Origin: Hydrogenophaga sp. | GTDB lineage: Bacteria; Pseudomonadota; Gammaproteobacteria; Burkholderiales; Burkholderiaceae_C | DNA length: 63,130 bases | Reading direction: 5' to 3' | NCBI GenBank assembly: GCA_016790705.1 | Contig: JAEUOT010000048.1 | Coordinates: 1 to 63,130 of the forward strand | Shown here: positions 44,826-56,594 of the stretch, one piece after another | How the letters are laid out: the number at the start of each line of letters is the position of its first letter | How positions within the stretch are numbered: position 1 is the stretch's first letter | Notes under the pieces: model-generated | What the model was told of the DNA's origin: nothing | Databases searched by the model: none | The model's input: the letters and a program-made list of their open reading frames with translations, nothing else | Translations under genes and position numbers: made by a program

Positions 44826-46937
44826 ATGCCCGACGCCCCGTCCACCGCCCCGCGCAAGGAGCTGTCCGCCCCACAGAAGGCGATGCACAAGCTCGGGCTG
44901 GTGCGCGACATCGACCTGGCGCTGCACCTGCCGCTGCGCTACGAGGACGAGACCCGCATCGTGCGGCTGCACGACGCGCGCGACGGCGAGGTGGTGCAGG
45001 TCGAGGGCGTGGTCACGAAACAGGACATCCAGTATCGGCCGCGCCGCCAGTTGCTGGTAACCTTCGACGACGGCAGCGACACCTGCACCCTGCGCTTCTT
45101 CAGCTTCTACCCCGCGCACCAGAAGACCCTGGCGGTGGGCGCGCGGGTGCGGGTGCGGGGCGAGGTGCGCGGCGGCTTCATGGGCAAAACCATGATGCAC
45201 CCGGCCTTCCACGCGGCCGGCGGCGAATTGCCCGACGCCCTGACGCCGGTCTACCCGACCAGCGCCCAGTTGCCGCAGGCCTACCTGCGCAAGGCGGTGG
45301 TCGGTGGCCTCAAACGCGCCGACCTCGGCGAGACCCTGCCGCAGCCGGTGCTGACCTCGCTGCAGGACACGTTGCGCGGCCTGCGCGCACCGCTGATGTC
45401 GCTGCGCCAGGCGCTGGAATACCTGCACCACCCGGGCCCGGACGTCTCGATGGGCGCGCTGGAAGACCGCAGCCACCCGGCCTGGCAACGCCTCAAGGCC
45501 GAGGAGCTGTTGGCGCAACAGCTCTCGCAACTGCAGGCCAAGCGCGAGCGCGACGCCTTGCGTGCGCCGTCCTTGAAGACGTCGACCGGCGGCCTGCATG
45601 AGCAGTTGCTGGCTGTGCTGCCGTTCGTGCTGACGGCGGCGCAGCGCCGGGTCGGAGAAGAGATCGCGCGCGACCTGCTGCGACAGGTGCCGATGCACCG
45701 GCTGCTGCAAGGTGACGTGGGCTCGGGCAAGACCGTGGTGGCGGCGCTGGCGGCGGCGATTGCCATCGACAGCGGCTGGCAGTGCGCACTGATGGCGCCG
45801 ACCGAGATCCTGGCCGAGCAGCATTTCGCCAAACTGATCGGCTGGCTGGAACCGCTGCTCGCGCCGTTGGGCAAGCGCGTGGCCTGGCTCACCGGCAGCC
45901 AGAAGAAAAAGCAGCGCACCGAGATGCTCGAACTCATCGCCAGCGGAGAGGCCGCGCTGGTGGTCGGCACCCACGCGGTGATCCAGGACCAGGTGCAGTT
46001 CAAGAACCTGGCGCTGGCCATCATCGACGAGCAGCACCGCTTCGGCGTGGCGCAACGGCTGGCGCTGCGGTCGAAGATGGGGGGCGCCGAGCTGGGCGCG
46101 GGCGAACCGCACCTGCTGATGATGAGCGCGACCCCGATTCCGAGAACGCTGGCGATGAGCTACTACGCCGATCTGGACGTCTCGACCATCGACGAGCTGC
46201 CGCCGGGCCGCACGCCGATCGTGACCAAGGTGTTGTCCGACAGCCGCCGCCACGACGTGATCGAGCGCATCCACGCCCAGGTGACGGAGGGGCGACAGGT
46301 CTACTGGGTCTGCCCGCTGATCGAGGAGAGCGAGGCGATCGACCTGTCGAACGCCACCGAGACCCACGCCGAGCTGTCGCAACTGCTGCCCGGCGTGCTG
46401 GTCGGCCTGCTGCATTCGCGCATGCCGGTGGCCGAGAAGAAGGCGGTGATGTCGCTGTTCAGTGGCGGGCAGATGGGCGTGCTGGTCTCGACCACGGTGA
46501 TCGAGGTCGGTGTCGATGTGCCCAATGCCTCGCTGATGGTGATCGAACATGCCGAACGCTTCGGCCTCAGCCAGTTGCACCAGTTGCGCGGCCGGGTCGG
46601 GCGTGGTGCAGCGGCCTCGGCCTGCGTGCTGATGTTTACGCCCAACGAAGGCGGTCGCCTGGGCGAGACTGCGCGCGAGCGGCTCAAGGCCATGGCCGAG
46701 ACCAACGATGGCTTCGAGATCGCACGGCGCGACCTGGAGATCCGCGGGCCGGGCGAGTTTCTTGGCGCGCGCCAGTCGGGTGCGCCGCTGCTGCGTTTTG
46801 CCGATCTCGCGACCGACACCCACTTGCTGGAATGGGCGCGCGCCGCGGCCGCCGAGATGCTGACCCGCTTCCCCGAAGCGGCCGAGCGGCATGTGGGCCG
46901 CTGGCTCGGGACAAAGGCCGAGTACCTGAAGGCTTGA
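44826..46937 (+). CDS. recG: ATP-dependent DNA helicase RecG
   Basis: 703 residues. An N-terminal wedge/OB-fold domain ([33 protein letters not shown]-like region) binds branched DNA. The superfamily-2 motor shows motif I GDVGSGKT, motif II DEQH ([14 protein letters not shown], the DEQH variant usual in RecG), motif [15 protein letters not shown], motif [11 protein letters not shown]. RecG remodels stalled forks and Holliday junctions. It is followed after 37 bases by oxyR on the same strand, an arrangement I know from other beta-proteobacteria. Confidence 0.97.
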   Translation: MPDAPSTAPRKELSAPQKAMHKLGLVRDIDLALHLPLRYEDETRIVRLHDARDGEVVQVEGVVTKQDIQYRPRRQLLVTFDDGSDTCTLRFFSFYPAHQKTLAVGARVRVRGEVRGGFMGKTMMHPAFHAAGGELPDALTPVYPTSAQLPQAYLRKAVVGGLKRADLGETLPQPVLTSLQDTLRGLRAPLMSLRQALEYLHHPGPDVSMGALEDRSHPAWQRLKAEELLAQQLSQLQAKRERDALRAPSLKTSTGGLHEQLLAVLPFVLTAAQRRVGEEIARDLLRQVPMHRLLQGDVGSGKTVVAALAAAIAIDSGWQCALMAPTEILAEQHFAKLIGWLEPLLAPLGKRVAWLTGSQKKKQRTEMLELIASGEAALVVGTHAVIQDQVQFKNLALAIIDEQHRFGVAQRLALRSKMGGAELGAGEPHLLMMSATPIPRTLAMSYYADLDVSTIDELPPGRTPIVTKVLSDSRRHDVIERIHAQVTEGRQVYWVCPLIEESEAIDLSNATETHAELSQLLPGVLVGLLHSRMPVAEKKAVMSLFSGGQMGVLVSTTVIEVGVDVPNASLMVIEHAERFGLSQLHQLRGRVGRGAAASACVLMFTPNEGGRLGETARERLKAMAETNDGFEIARRDLEIRGPGEFLGARQSGAPLLRFADLATDTHLLEWARAAAAEMLTRFPEAAERHVGRWLGTKAEYLKA

Positions 46938-46974
46938 ATGGAATTCCTATCGATGTCGGGCGCAAAATAGCGGC

Positions 46975-47934
46975 ATGACATTGACGGAACTGAAATACAT
47001 CGTGGCAGTGGCCCGTGAGCGCCACTTCGGCAAGGCCGCCGAGGCCTGTTTCGTGTCCCAGCCCACGCTGTCCGTGGCGATCAAGAAGCTGGAAGAGGAG
47101 CTGGAGCTCAAGATTTTCGAACGCAACGCCAGCGAGATCGCGGTCACCCCGCTCGGTGAGCAGATCGTCCGTCAGGCGCAGACCGTGCTCGAACAGGCGG
47201 CGTCGATCAAGGAGATCGCCAAGCGCGGCAAGGACCCGCTGGCCGGCCCACTCAAGCTGGGCGTGATCTACACCATCGGCCCCTACATCCTGCCGTCGCT
47301 GGTGCGTCAGGTGATCGACCGCACACCGCAGATGCCGCTGATGCTGCAGGAGAACTTCACCGTCAAGCTGCTGGAGCAACTGCGCCTGGGCGAGATCGAC
47401 TGCGCCATCCTGGCCGAGCCGTTCCCGGACACCAACCTGGCCATTGCGCCGCTGTACGACGAACCCTTCATGGCGGCCGTGCCGACCAGCCACCCGCTGG
47501 CCAAGCGCAAGGCCATCACCACCGACGAAATCAAGAACGAGACCATGCTGCTGCTGGGCACGGGACACTGCTTCCGCGACCACGTGCTGGAGGTCTGTCC
47601 CGAGTTCGCGCGCTTCTCCAGCGACACCGAGGGCATCCGCAAGAGCTTCGAGGGCTCGTCGCTGGAGACCATCAAGCACATGGTCGCCGCCGGCATGGGC
47701 GTGACCTTGGTGCCGCGCCTGTCGGTGCCGCGTTCGGCCCTGGACGGCTCGGCCGACCGGCTGCAGGCGTCGGACGACGCACCGTTCGTTCGCTATCTGC
47801 CGTTCGACGGCGATCCGCCATCGCGGCGCGTGGTGCTGGCCTGGCGGCGCAGCTTCACCCGTTACGAGGCCATCGCCGAGTTGCGCAACGCGATCTATGC
47901 CTGTGAGCTGCCGGGCGTGAAGAGGCTGTCATGA
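46975..47934 (+). CDS. oxyR: Hydrogen peroxide sensor-regulator OxyR
   Basis: 319 residues of the LysR family. The helix-turn-helix is at [20 protein letters not shown]. The redox cysteines are Cys199 and Cys208 in [16 protein letters not shown], at the same numbers as in E. coli OxyR, which forms the activating disulfide with peroxide. The effector domain has the threonine-bearing [11 protein letters not shown]. It is coupled to ubiA by an ATGA overlap and lies just after recG. Confidence 0.95.
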   Translation: MTLTELKYIVAVARERHFGKAAEACFVSQPTLSVAIKKLEEELELKIFERNASEIAVTPLGEQIVRQAQTVLEQAASIKEIAKRGKDPLAGPLKLGVIYTIGPYILPSLVRQVIDRTPQMPLMLQENFTVKLLEQLRLGEIDCAILAEPFPDTNLAIAPLYDEPFMAAVPTSHPLAKRKAITTDEIKNETMLLLGTGHCFRDHVLEVCPEFARFSSDTEGIRKSFEGSSLETIKHMVAAGMGVTLVPRLSVPRSALDGSADRLQASDDAPFVRYLPFDGDPPSRRVVLAWRRSFTRYEAIAELRNAIYACELPGVKRLS

Positions 47935-48809
47935 GTTCGGCCGCCTTGCCCGAACCGCGCCCGTCCAGGCTGTCGCTCTACCTCGACCTGATCCGCTGGA
48001 ACCGGCCGGCCGGCTGGCTGCTGCTGCTCTGGCCGTCTCTCTCGGCGCTGTGGATTGCGGCGCAGGGCTTTCCGGGGCTGCACCTGCTGGCGGTGTTTGT
48101 CGCCGGCACGGTCCTGATGCGCAGCGCCGGCTGTTGCGTCAACGATGTGGCCGACCGCGAGTTCGACAAACACGTCAAGCGCACCGCGCAACGTCCCGTG
48201 ACCAGCGGGCGCGTGGGCGTGAAGGAGGCGCTGGCGGTCGGTGGCGCGCTGGCCTTTGTCGCCTTCCTGCTGGTGCTGACCACCAACACCGCGACGATCG
48301 CCTGGTCGGTGCTGGGCCTGGTGCTGTCGCTGATCTATCCGTATGCCAAGCGCCATGTGTCGATGCCGCAGGCGGTGCTGGGCGTGGCGTTCAGCTTCGG
48401 CATCCCGATGGCGTTCGCCGCGGTGACCGAGGTCGTGCCCTGGCAGGCCTGGGCGCTGATGGCGGGCAACCTGTTCTGGGTGCTGGCCTACGACACCGAG
48501 TACGCGATGGTCGACCGCGACGACGACCTGAAGATCGGCATGAAGACCTCGGCCATCACGCTGGGCGACGCCGACGTGCCGGCCATTACCGCGTTCTATC
48601 TGGTGTTCCTCGGCATCTGGACCGCCGTGCTCTGGGGCCGGGTGAACCCCATCGTCTGGGGCGCCATGCTGGTGGTGGCGCTGGCCCAGGTGGTCTGGCA
48701 CTGGCGCCTGATCAAGGACCGTACGCGCGACGGCTGCTTCAAGGCCTTCCGCCTGAACCACTGGCTGGGGTTCACGGTGTTTGTGGGGGTCGTGCTCGGG
48801 CTGGTTTGA
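47931..48809 (+). CDS. ubiA: 4-hydroxybenzoate polyprenyltransferase
   Basis: 292 residues with eight or nine membrane helices. The first Asp-rich motif is N71-D-V-A-D-R-E-F-D79 and the second is [13 protein letters not shown] near residue 190; both bind magnesium and the prenyl diphosphate. The enzyme attaches the polyprenyl tail to 4-hydroxybenzoate in ubiquinone synthesis, in the inner membrane. Start overlaps the oxyR stop in ATGA. Confidence 0.96.
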   Translation: MSSAALPEPRPSRLSLYLDLIRWNRPAGWLLLLWPSLSALWIAAQGFPGLHLLAVFVAGTVLMRSAGCCVNDVADREFDKHVKRTAQRPVTSGRVGVKEALAVGGALAFVAFLLVLTTNTATIAWSVLGLVLSLIYPYAKRHVSMPQAVLGVAFSFGIPMAFAAVTEVVPWQAWALMAGNLFWVLAYDTEYAMVDRDDDLKIGMKTSAITLGDADVPAITAFYLVFLGIWTAVLWGRVNPIVWGAMLVVALAQVVWHWRLIKDRTRDGCFKAFRLNHWLGFTVFVGVVLGLV

Positions 48810-48855
48810 GCACTGGCGGTGTTGGGTGGGGCGCTGCTTCAGCCTGCGCAAGCGG

Positions 48856-48918
48856 CGCGCTCTGCTCCGCGGCTGTCCTCCGGACGGCTGCGCCGTCCTC
48901 CCCCTTTATGCCGCTGCT
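48856..48918. repeat. Palindromic repeat, left copy (inverted relative to 50006-50065)
   Basis: About 60 bases whose reverse complement matches 50006-50065 closely: GCAGCGGCATAAAG at one end and GACAGCCGCGGAGCAGAGCG at the other, with a variable inner hairpin (GGACGGCTGCGCCGTCC here). It lies 47 bases after ubiA. The rest of the gap to the next gene (48919-49007) shows nothing I can name. Confidence 0.75.
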
Positions 48919-49007
48919 ACGACTTCACAGCCGCGTAGTCGGATTGATCGACGGGTGGCAATTGATTTAGCGGAGGTACAGGTCCAGCCCAGAGAATTCG
49001 GCATGGT

Positions 49008-49889
49008 TCAATAAGGACCGCGAACTTCCAACGGTGGAATATCAGGTTCTGGCCAGCCGCGCTCAGTTCGCATAGCCCTTGTGAATGCCCGCACCAACTC
49101 GTGCGCTAAGCCCCAGTCAGACAGCAGTTGTGGGTGTAGATACACCAGTGGATTCGCATCCTCTCCTGTGACGGAGAGGCCAAACATGATGCTATTGCGA
49201 CCGAGGGTGTGCTTTTCTTCCTCTAGCTTTTCGTGGCGAGCAAGCAGTTCATTTGCGCCCTCGTGGGCTCCAAAGATGCATGTCTCAGTAAGCAACCGTA
49301 TTGACTCGGCGTGAAGCTCTTTCCAACGACTCACCTCGTCAGGCGTTAGAACACGGGGCGGAAGGTAGGGGGGAATTCGGTGGGCTGTCGAGTCACGATA
49401 CATCTTTCCGTACTCGTAGAACCACTTTTTCACTCTAGGCTCGGCAAGATAGGCTCGAAGGCCTGTAGGAATCACTGCCTGGCATTGCCGTTTAAACAGG
49501 CCAACATGCTCGGGCGCGATCTCCAGCCTCGCTTCCAGCGCGCAGACCCAGGCGATGTTGTCGAACAACGCATAGGCGTTAATTGCGAAGGCGTGAAGCT
49601 GAATGGCAATGTCAGCGTTCTCGTCCGATTCAATGAATTTGCGGCGTTCAGGTGGATAGATTCGAAAGACATTCAGAACCACTCGCTCGACAACTTGTAG
49701 TCGACGACCAAGCGCCTCATTCGCAAAGGTCTTGGCACGTGGGATGGTGAGTTGTTCGGCCAGGTGTGCCAGATCAAGCCGGACTCCAGGCTGCGCATCC
49801 CGCAATTCCAACAACCTGTTTGTTAGTTCACTCGCCTGCGCTGCGGTGTAACAGAGATTGCCATGCTCACCGTTTTGATGGAGTTCCAT
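49008..49889 (-). CDS. HEPN-like hypothetical protein, isolated gene of foreign composition
   Basis: 293 residues, mainly helical. The segment FAINAYALFDNIAWVCALEA followed later by GKMYRDSTAHRIPPY resembles HEPN domains. R165-x4-H170 fits the Rx4-6H motif of HEPN ribonucleases, although that motif alone is weak evidence. The C-terminal part has LVYLHPQLLSDWGLAHELVR. No partner toxin, antitoxin or nucleotidyltransferase gene is adjacent. The gene is clearly less GC-rich than its surroundings and is bracketed by two inverted copies of a palindromic repeat, which suggests acquisition. Function unknown; defence or RNA metabolism is possible. Confidence 0.55.
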   Translation of the reverse strand: MELHQNGEHGNLCYTAAQASELTNRLLELRDAQPGVRLDLAHLAEQLTIPRAKTFANEALGRRLQVVERVVLNVFRIYPPERRKFIESDENADIAIQLHAFAINAYALFDNIAWVCALEARLEIAPEHVGLFKRQCQAVIPTGLRAYLAEPRVKKWFYEYGKMYRDSTAHRIPPYLPPRVLTPDEVSRWKELHAESIRLLTETCIFGAHEGANELLARHEKLEEEKHTLGRNSIMFGLSVTGEDANPLVYLHPQLLSDWGLAHELVRAFTRAMRTERGWPEPDIPPLEVRGPY

Positions 49890-49981
49890 GCTGCTCAGTC
49901 TATCGGTAGAGGAGCGGTCATTTGCTATGTATCACTGAAGCTTCCGCAACGGCTCGATTCCGGCCCTCGCTCACCACTCCC

Positions 49982-50080
49982 GCTCGCGGACGCAGTGTGC
50001 TTTGCGCAGCGGCATAAAGGAGGAGGCGGCTCCAGCCGCCGGGGGACAGCCGCGGAGCAGAGCGCACTGCGTCCGCGAGC
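49982..50080. repeat. Long palindrome containing the right repeat copy
   Basis: GCTCGCGGACGCAGTG (49982-49997) and CACTGCGTCCGCGAGC (50065-50080) are perfect 16-bp arms. Between them at 50006-50065 is the inverted copy of the element at 48856-48918, with its own inner GGCGGC/GCCGCC hairpin. It ends 11 bases before the 3' end of proC and probably also terminates that transcript. Confidence 0.75.
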
Positions 50081-50090
50081 CGCGCGAAGA

Positions 50091-50918
50091 CTACTTGCCG
50101 AACTCCCGCCCCAGCTCGGCGGCGCGTGTCTGCGCCGCGACCAGCGCCTTCTCGAACAGCGCCTTCATGTCCGACGCCTCCATCGAGGTGAGGGCCGCAT
50201 ACGTCGTCCCGCCCTTGGAGGTCACGCGCTCGCGCAGCACCTGCGGCGGGTCTTCCGAGCGCTGGGCCAGCGTGGCCGCGCCGACGAAGGTGCCGACGGC
50301 CAACTGGTAGGCCACCTCGGGCGCCAGCCCCATGCGGGCCCCGGCGTCGCGCATGGCTTCGAGGAAATAGAACACGTAGGCCGGGCCGGACCCCGAGAGC
50401 GCAGTCACGGCGTCGAGATCAGCCTCGACCTTCACCCAGACCAGCTCGCCCGTGGTGCGCACCACGCGCTCGACCAGCGCCTTGTCGTCGGCGCTCACGG
50501 CGGCGCGCGCCATCAGCCCAGTCATGCCCAGGCCGACCAATGCCGGCGTGTTCGGCATGGCGCGCACGATGCGCTCGGTGCCGAGCCAGCGGGCGATGCT
50601 GTCGCTGGTGATCCCGGCGGCCACGCTCAGGTGCAGGGCGCCCTCAACGAAAGGACGGGTCGCCGCCGCGGCGTCCTTGAAGGTCTGGGGCTTGACCGCC
50701 CAGACCACCAGGTCAGAGGGCTGCAACTCGGCGCTGGCGGCCGGCAGCACGACCATGCCAGGGAACTGCTGCGTCAGCTTCGCGCGCTGCTCGTCCCAGG
50801 GCTCGACCACCTGCAGGCGGCTGGCCGGGTGGCCCTGGCGGACCAGGCCGCCGATGATGGCGCTGGCCATGTTGCCGCCGCCGATGAAGGTGATGAGGGG
50901 GGAGTGGGTCGTGTTCAT
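50091..50918 (-). CDS. proC: Pyrroline-5-carboxylate reductase
   Basis: 275 residues. The N-terminal NADPH-binding motif is ITFIGGGNMASAIIGGLVRQ; the C-terminal dimerisation domain has VTALSGSGPAYVFYFLEAM and SKGGTTYAALTSME, the family signature. The enzyme makes proline from 1-pyrroline-5-carboxylate in the cytoplasm. It lies 41 bases after glpK on the same strand, so read-through from the glycerol operon is possible although the functions differ. Confidence 0.96.
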   Translation of the reverse strand: MNTTHSPLITFIGGGNMASAIIGGLVRQGHPASRLQVVEPWDEQRAKLTQQFPGMVVLPAASAELQPSDLVVWAVKPQTFKDAAAATRPFVEGALHLSVAAGITSDSIARWLGTERIVRAMPNTPALVGLGMTGLMARAAVSADDKALVERVVRTTGELVWVKVEADLDAVTALSGSGPAYVFYFLEAMRDAGARMGLAPEVAYQLAVGTFVGAATLAQRSEDPPQVLRERVTSKGGTTYAALTSMEASDMKALFEKALVAAQTRAAELGREFGK

Positions 50919-50959
50919 GGCGCGATTGTCGCTGCGCCGGCCGGGCCCAGCGGCGGGGA

Positions 50960-52453
<1,494 letters not shown>

Positions 52454-52472
52454 GGGTGGGACCTCTGCGGGC

Positions 52473-53249
52473 TCAGGGCGGTGGGGCGGCGGCGACCACG
52501 CACTCCACATCGCCCTGCGCCATCAGGTCGTCGAAGGGCGGCGGGGGCGGGGCGTCGGTGAACAGCACATCGACCGCGTCGATGCGCGCGAGCTCGACCA
52601 TGGCCGGGCGGTTGAATTTGCTGTGGTCGGCCGCGAGCCAGACCTCGCGCGACTGGCCGATGATGCTGCGCGCCACCCGCACTTCGCGGTAGTCGTAGTC
52701 GCGCAGCGTGCCGTCGGCCTCGATGCCGCTGATGCCGATGAGGCCGATGTCGACCCTGAACTGGCGCATGAAGTCCACCGTCGCCTCGCCGACGATGGCC
52801 TGGTCGGCCGGTCGCACCTGGCCGCCAGCGACGATGACCTCGCAGTCGGGGTTGCTGCTGAGCAGCGCCGCCACGTGCAGGTTGTTGGTGATCACGCGCA
52901 GGCCGCGGTGGTGGCGCAGTTCGCGTGCCACGGCTTCGATGGTGGTGCCGATGTTGAGGATCAGCGAGCAGCCGTCGGGCACCCGCGCCGCGATGGCGCG
53001 AGCGATCGCGGTCTTGGCCTGCGACCGCATGCCCTGGCGCTGGCGATAGGCGATGTTTTCGGTGGTGGAGCCGGGCAGTCGCACGCCGCCGTGAAAGCGC
53101 GCCAGCAGACCCGCATCGGCCAGGCGCTGCACGTCGCGGCGCACCGTCTGCAGGGTCACGCCGCACCGCTCGGCCAGGGCCTCGATGGTCTGCGGACCCT
53201 GGGCCTGGACGAGGTCGACGATCTGGCTGTGGCGGGGAAGCAGGGTCAT
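52473..53249 (-). CDS. glpR: DeoR-family glycerol-3-phosphate regulon repressor
   Basis: 258 residues. The N-terminal DeoR helix-turn-helix is at [20 protein letters not shown] with [20 protein letters not shown]. The sensor domain shows [19 protein letters not shown] and [20 protein letters not shown], the sugar-phosphate-binding part. Context (glpK beside it, ugp and glpD divergent) marks it as GlpR, released by glycerol-3-phosphate. The C-terminus is rich in proline ([10 protein letters not shown]). Probably autoregulated through sites in the 160-base divergent region. Confidence 0.92.
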   Translation of the reverse strand: MTLLPRHSQIVDLVQAQGPQTIEALAERCGVTLQTVRRDVQRLADAGLLARFHGGVRLPGSTTENIAYRQRQGMRSQAKTAIARAIAARVPDGCSLILNIGTTIEAVARELRHHRGLRVITNNLHVAALLSSNPDCEVIVAGGQVRPADQAIVGEATVDFMRQFRVDIGLIGISGIEADGTLRDYDYREVRVARSIIGQSREVWLAADHSKFNRPAMVELARIDAVDVLFTDAPPPPPFDDLMAQGDVECVVAAAPPP

Positions 53250-53310
53250 GGCGGCGGCTGTCGGTGATGCTAGGACAGCTTCGAATTCGTTCGTTCAAGG
53301 GTTTTCATCG

Positions 53311-53336
53311 ATTTGAAACGAAAAAAAACGAAAAAC
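53311..53336. promoter_or_regulatory. Candidate GlpR operator
   Basis: ACGAAAA occurs twice as direct repeats exactly ten bases apart (53318 and 53328) within an A-rich run, one helical turn apart. Repeats containing TTTTCGT are typical of DeoR/GlpR operators. A further TTCGTTCGTTC lies just upstream at 53286-53296. It sits between glpR and ugpB, 75-100 bases before the ugpB start. Confidence 0.5.
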
Positions 53337-53409
53337 AATGGGCGTTTCCGGAAGGTCGCACCGGCAGCCGGTCGGCGGCGCAACCCTTTTCAATTTCCAG
53401 GAGCACACG

Positions 53410-54726
53410 ATGGCATTTCAACGAACGACCCTTGGCGCCGCGCTGGCGTTGACCCTGATGGCTGCCGCGCCCGCCCACGCACAGACCGAAATCCAGTGGT
53501 GGCACTCGATGGGCGGTGCCCTGGGCGAATGGGTCAATGACCTGGCCAAGGACTTCAACGCCAGCCAGAAGGACTACCGCATCGTCCCGACTTTCAAGGG
53601 CAGCTATGACGAGTCGATGACGGCCGCCATTGCCGCCTTCCGGGCCGGCAACGCGCCGCACATCCTGCAGGTGTTCGAGGTCGGCACGGCGACCATGATG
53701 GCCAGCAAGGGCGCCATCGTGCCGGTGGGCGAGGTCATGAAGAAGGCGGGCGTCTCCTTCGATCCCAATGCCTACGTGCCGGCGGTGTCCGGCTACTACA
53801 CCGCGCCCAACGGCCAGATGCTGAGCTTCCCGTTCAACAGCTCGACCCCGGTGTTCCACTACAACAAGGACGCCTTCAAGGCCGCTGGCCTGGACCCGGA
53901 TAAGCCGCCGACCACCTGGCCCGAGGTGGCGTTGGCCGCCGGCAAGCTCAAGGCCTCCGGCCACAAGTGCCCCTTCACCACGAGCTGGATCAGCTGGACG
54001 CAGCTCGAGAGCTTCTCGGCCTGGCACAACGTGCTGTTCGCGACCAAGAACAACGGCTTCGGTGGCCTGGACACGCGTCTGGCGATGAACACGCCGCTGC
54101 ACGTGCGTCACATCGAGAACCTCGCCAACATGGCCAGGAGCGGTCTGTTCGTCTACAAGGGCCGGGGCAACGCGGCCGATGCCACCTTCGTCTCCGGCGA
54201 GTGCGCCATGATCACCGGCTCCTCGGCGCTCTACGGCAACGTCACCCGCAACGGCAAGTTCGGCTACGGCATCGGCACCTTGCCGTATTACCCCGATGTG
54301 CCGGGTGCGCCGCAGAACACCGTGATCGGTGGCGCCAGCCTCTGGGTGATGAGCGGCAAGAAGGCCGAGGAGTACAAGGGCGTGGCCCAGTTCTTCGCCC
54401 ACCTGTCCAAGCCCGAGGTGGCGGCCGCCAGCCACCAGCGCACCGGCTATCTGCCGGTGACCAAGGCCTCGTTCGAGCTGAGCGACAAGTCCGGTTTCTA
54501 CAAGAAGAACCCGGGCACCGATGTCTCGGTCACGCAGATGATCCGCAAGACCACGGACAAGTCGCGCGGGGTGCGTCTGGGCAACTTCGTGCAGATCCGC
54601 ACCATCATCGACGAGGAGCTCGAAGGCGTGTGGGCCGGCAAGAAGGCGCCCAAGGACGCGCTGGACAACATCGTCAAGCGTGGCAACGAGCAGCTCGAAC
54701 GCTTCGAGAAAGCCAACAAGAGCTGA
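53410..54726 (+). CDS. ugpB: Glycerol-3-phosphate ABC transporter substrate-binding protein
   Basis: 438 residues. A signal peptide (ending AHAQ near residue 25) is followed by TEIQWWHSMGGALGEWVNDL, the UgpB opening. PFNSSTPVFHYNKDAFKAAG, CPFTTSWISWTQLESFSAWH, GECAMITGSSALYGNV and RTGYLPVTKASFEL are strongly conserved in UgpB. It binds glycerol-3-phosphate and its diesters in the periplasm. First gene of the divergent ugp-glpD run; ribosome-binding site CAGGAG. Confidence 0.96.
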   Translation: MAFQRTTLGAALALTLMAAAPAHAQTEIQWWHSMGGALGEWVNDLAKDFNASQKDYRIVPTFKGSYDESMTAAIAAFRAGNAPHILQVFEVGTATMMASKGAIVPVGEVMKKAGVSFDPNAYVPAVSGYYTAPNGQMLSFPFNSSTPVFHYNKDAFKAAGLDPDKPPTTWPEVALAAGKLKASGHKCPFTTSWISWTQLESFSAWHNVLFATKNNGFGGLDTRLAMNTPLHVRHIENLANMARSGLFVYKGRGNAADATFVSGECAMITGSSALYGNVTRNGKFGYGIGTLPYYPDVPGAPQNTVIGGASLWVMSGKKAEEYKGVAQFFAHLSKPEVAAASHQRTGYLPVTKASFELSDKSGFYKKNPGTDVSVTQMIRKTTDKSRGVRLGNFVQIRTIIDEELEGVWAGKKAPKDALDNIVKRGNEQLERFEKANKS

Positions 54727-54756
54727 TGGCGGCCTGAGTCCCTGCCGAAGGCATCC

Positions 54757-55638
54757 ATGGAAAAGCGGGTCCGCTTCCAGTCACGCTGGCTGCCCTGGCT
54801 GCTGGTCACGCCGCAGCTCGCCATCGTGCTGGTGTTCTTTTTCTGGCCGGCGGCGCAGGCGCTCTATCAGAGCCTGCTGACCCAGGATGCGTTCGGCACC
54901 TCGACCGAGTTCGTCGGGCTGGAGAACTTTCGCCGGCTGTTCGACGACGAGAGCTATCTGGAGTCGTTCAAGACCACGGCCCTCTTCTCGGCGCTGGTGG
55001 CGGGGTCCGGGCTGGTCATCGCGCTGCTGCTGGCGGTGATGGCCAACCGGGTGGTTCGCGGGGCTTCGGTCTACAAGACGCTGCTGATCTGGCCGTATGC
55101 GGTGGCGCCGGTGGTGGCGGGCGTGCTGTGGCTGATGATGTTTGCCTCGCCCTACGGCGTGGTCGCGCATGCCTTGCGCACGCTCGGCCTGCCGTGGGAC
55201 CACCTGCTCAACCCGAACCACGCGATGGCGCTGATCGTGATGGCGGCGGTGTGGAAGCAGATCTCCTACAACTTCCTGTTCTTCCTGGCCGGTTTGCAGT
55301 CGATTCCGCAGTCGCTGATCGAGGCCGCCACCATCGACGGGGCTTCTCCCTGGTACCGCTTCTGGACCATCGTGTTCCCGTTGCTCTCGCCCACCACCTT
55401 CTTCCTGGCGGTGATCAATGTGGTCTACGCGTTCTTCGACACCTTCGCCATCGTCGATGCCGCCACCCATGGCGGTCCCGGCAAGGAGACCGCGATCCTG
55501 GTCTACAAGGTCTATTACGACGGCTTCAAGGCGCTGGACATGGGCGGTTCGGCGGCCCAGTCGGTGATCCTGATGCTGATCGTTGTCGCCCTGACGGTGG
55601 TGCAGTTCCGTTTCGTGGAAAAGAAAGTCCAGTACTGA
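54757..55638 (+). CDS. ugpA: Glycerol-3-phosphate ABC transporter permease UgpA
   Basis: 293 residues, six membrane helices, MalF/UgpA-like permease. The cytoplasmic EAA loop is [20 protein letters not shown], which docks UgpC. The end FVEKKVQY is typical of UgpA. It begins 30 bases after ugpB. After its stop the expected tight junction with ugpE is interrupted by about 90 bases of repeat. Confidence 0.95.
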   Translation: MEKRVRFQSRWLPWLLVTPQLAIVLVFFFWPAAQALYQSLLTQDAFGTSTEFVGLENFRRLFDDESYLESFKTTALFSALVAGSGLVIALLLAVMANRVVRGASVYKTLLIWPYAVAPVVAGVLWLMMFASPYGVVAHALRTLGLPWDHLLNPNHAMALIVMAAVWKQISYNFLFFLAGLQSIPQSLIEAATIDGASPWYRFWTIVFPLLSPTTFFLAVINVVYAFFDTFAIVDAATHGGPGKETAILVYKVYYDGFKALDMGGSAAQSVILMLIVVALTVVQFRFVEKKVQY

Positions 55639-55729
55639 TGTCTTGCCTCCACGCTCTTCGCTGTCGCGTGATCGCTGCCCTCCGAGGGGGCTCGGACCTC
55701 CCTTGGGGTGGCCGGGCGGGAGGGGCCCG
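55639..55729. repeat. GC-rich intergenic repeat between ugpA and ugpE
   Basis: The stretch includes CGCTGCCCTCCGAGGGGGCTCGG and CCTTGGGGTGGCCGGGCGGGAGG, very similar to short intergenic repeats I know from Comamonadaceae genomes. It separates two genes whose homologues usually abut. CTCCGAGGGGG can form a hairpin that may reduce or tune downstream expression. The GGGAGGGG at its end serves as the ugpE ribosome-binding site. Confidence 0.6.
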
Positions 55730-56584
55730 ATGATCGAACGCCGCCCAGGCCTCACGGTGCTGTCGCACCTCATCCTGATCCTCGGGGTGATGGTGATCGT
55801 GTTTCCGGTCTACATCACCTTCATCGGCTCGACCCAGACCGCCGAGCAGGTCGCGACCAGCAACCCGCTGTCGCTGTGGCCCGGCGGGCACTTCATCGAG
55901 ACCTACCGCCTGGCCTTGTTCGGCGGCAAGACCAGCGGGGGTTCCACCATCGCGCCGGTGGCACCCATGCTCTGGGTCAGCTTCGTCAGTGCCATGGTGA
56001 TCGCCATCGGCAAGATCGCGATTTCGCTGCTGTCGGCGTTTGCCATCGTCTATTTCCGCTTCCCGGCGCGCGGTCTGGTGTTCTGGATGATCTTCGTGAC
56101 CCTGATGCTGCCGGTGGAGGTGCGCATCGGGCCCACCTACCAGGTGGTGTCCGATCTGGGCATGCTCAACACCTACGCCGGCCTCACGGTGCCGCTGATC
56201 GCATCGGCCACCGCCACCTTCCTCTTCCGGCAGTTTTTCCTGACCGTGCCCGACGAGCTGGTCGAGGCGGCGCGCATCGACGGCGCCGGCCCGATGCGCT
56301 TTTTCCGCGACGTGTTGCTGCCGCTGTCGCGCACATCGATCGCGGCGCTCTTCGTCATCCAGTTCATCTACGGCTGGAACCAGTATCTCTGGCCGCTGCT
56401 GGTGACCACCAGCGAGGACATGTACCCGGTCGTGCTCGGCATCAAGCGCGCCATCTTCGGCGAGGTCTATGTCGAGTGGAACGTGGTCATGGCCACGGCG
56501 ATCCTGGCCATGATTCCGCCGGCGCTGGTGGTGATCCTGATGCAGAAGTGGTTCGTCAAGGGCCTGGTCGATACCGAAAAGTAG
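55730..56584 (+). CDS. ugpE: Glycerol-3-phosphate ABC transporter permease UgpE
   Basis: 284 residues, six membrane helices, MalG/UgpE-like. [20 protein letters not shown] at the first helix and the EAA loop [20 protein letters not shown] near residue 180 are clear. [20 protein letters not shown] and [13 protein letters not shown] match UgpE. An upstream in-frame start at 55643 would encode the repeat and is rejected. Ends ten bases before ugpC. Confidence 0.95.
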   Translation: MIERRPGLTVLSHLILILGVMVIVFPVYITFIGSTQTAEQVATSNPLSLWPGGHFIETYRLALFGGKTSGGSTIAPVAPMLWVSFVSAMVIAIGKIAISLLSAFAIVYFRFPARGLVFWMIFVTLMLPVEVRIGPTYQVVSDLGMLNTYAGLTVPLIASATATFLFRQFFLTVPDELVEAARIDGAGPMRFFRDVLLPLSRTSIAALFVIQFIYGWNQYLWPLLVTTSEDMYPVVLGIKRAIFGEVYVEWNVVMATAILAMIPPALVVILMQKWFVKGLVDTEK

Positions 56585-56594
56585 AACGCACAAC

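Noticed and set aside
43650-46892. A minus-strand frame of more than 1000 codons running from queA through recG.
   Set aside because: Only the queA part (to 44756) is real; the rest is antisense to recG and reads as low-complexity His/Gln/Arg-rich text, a common artefact of high-GC third positions.
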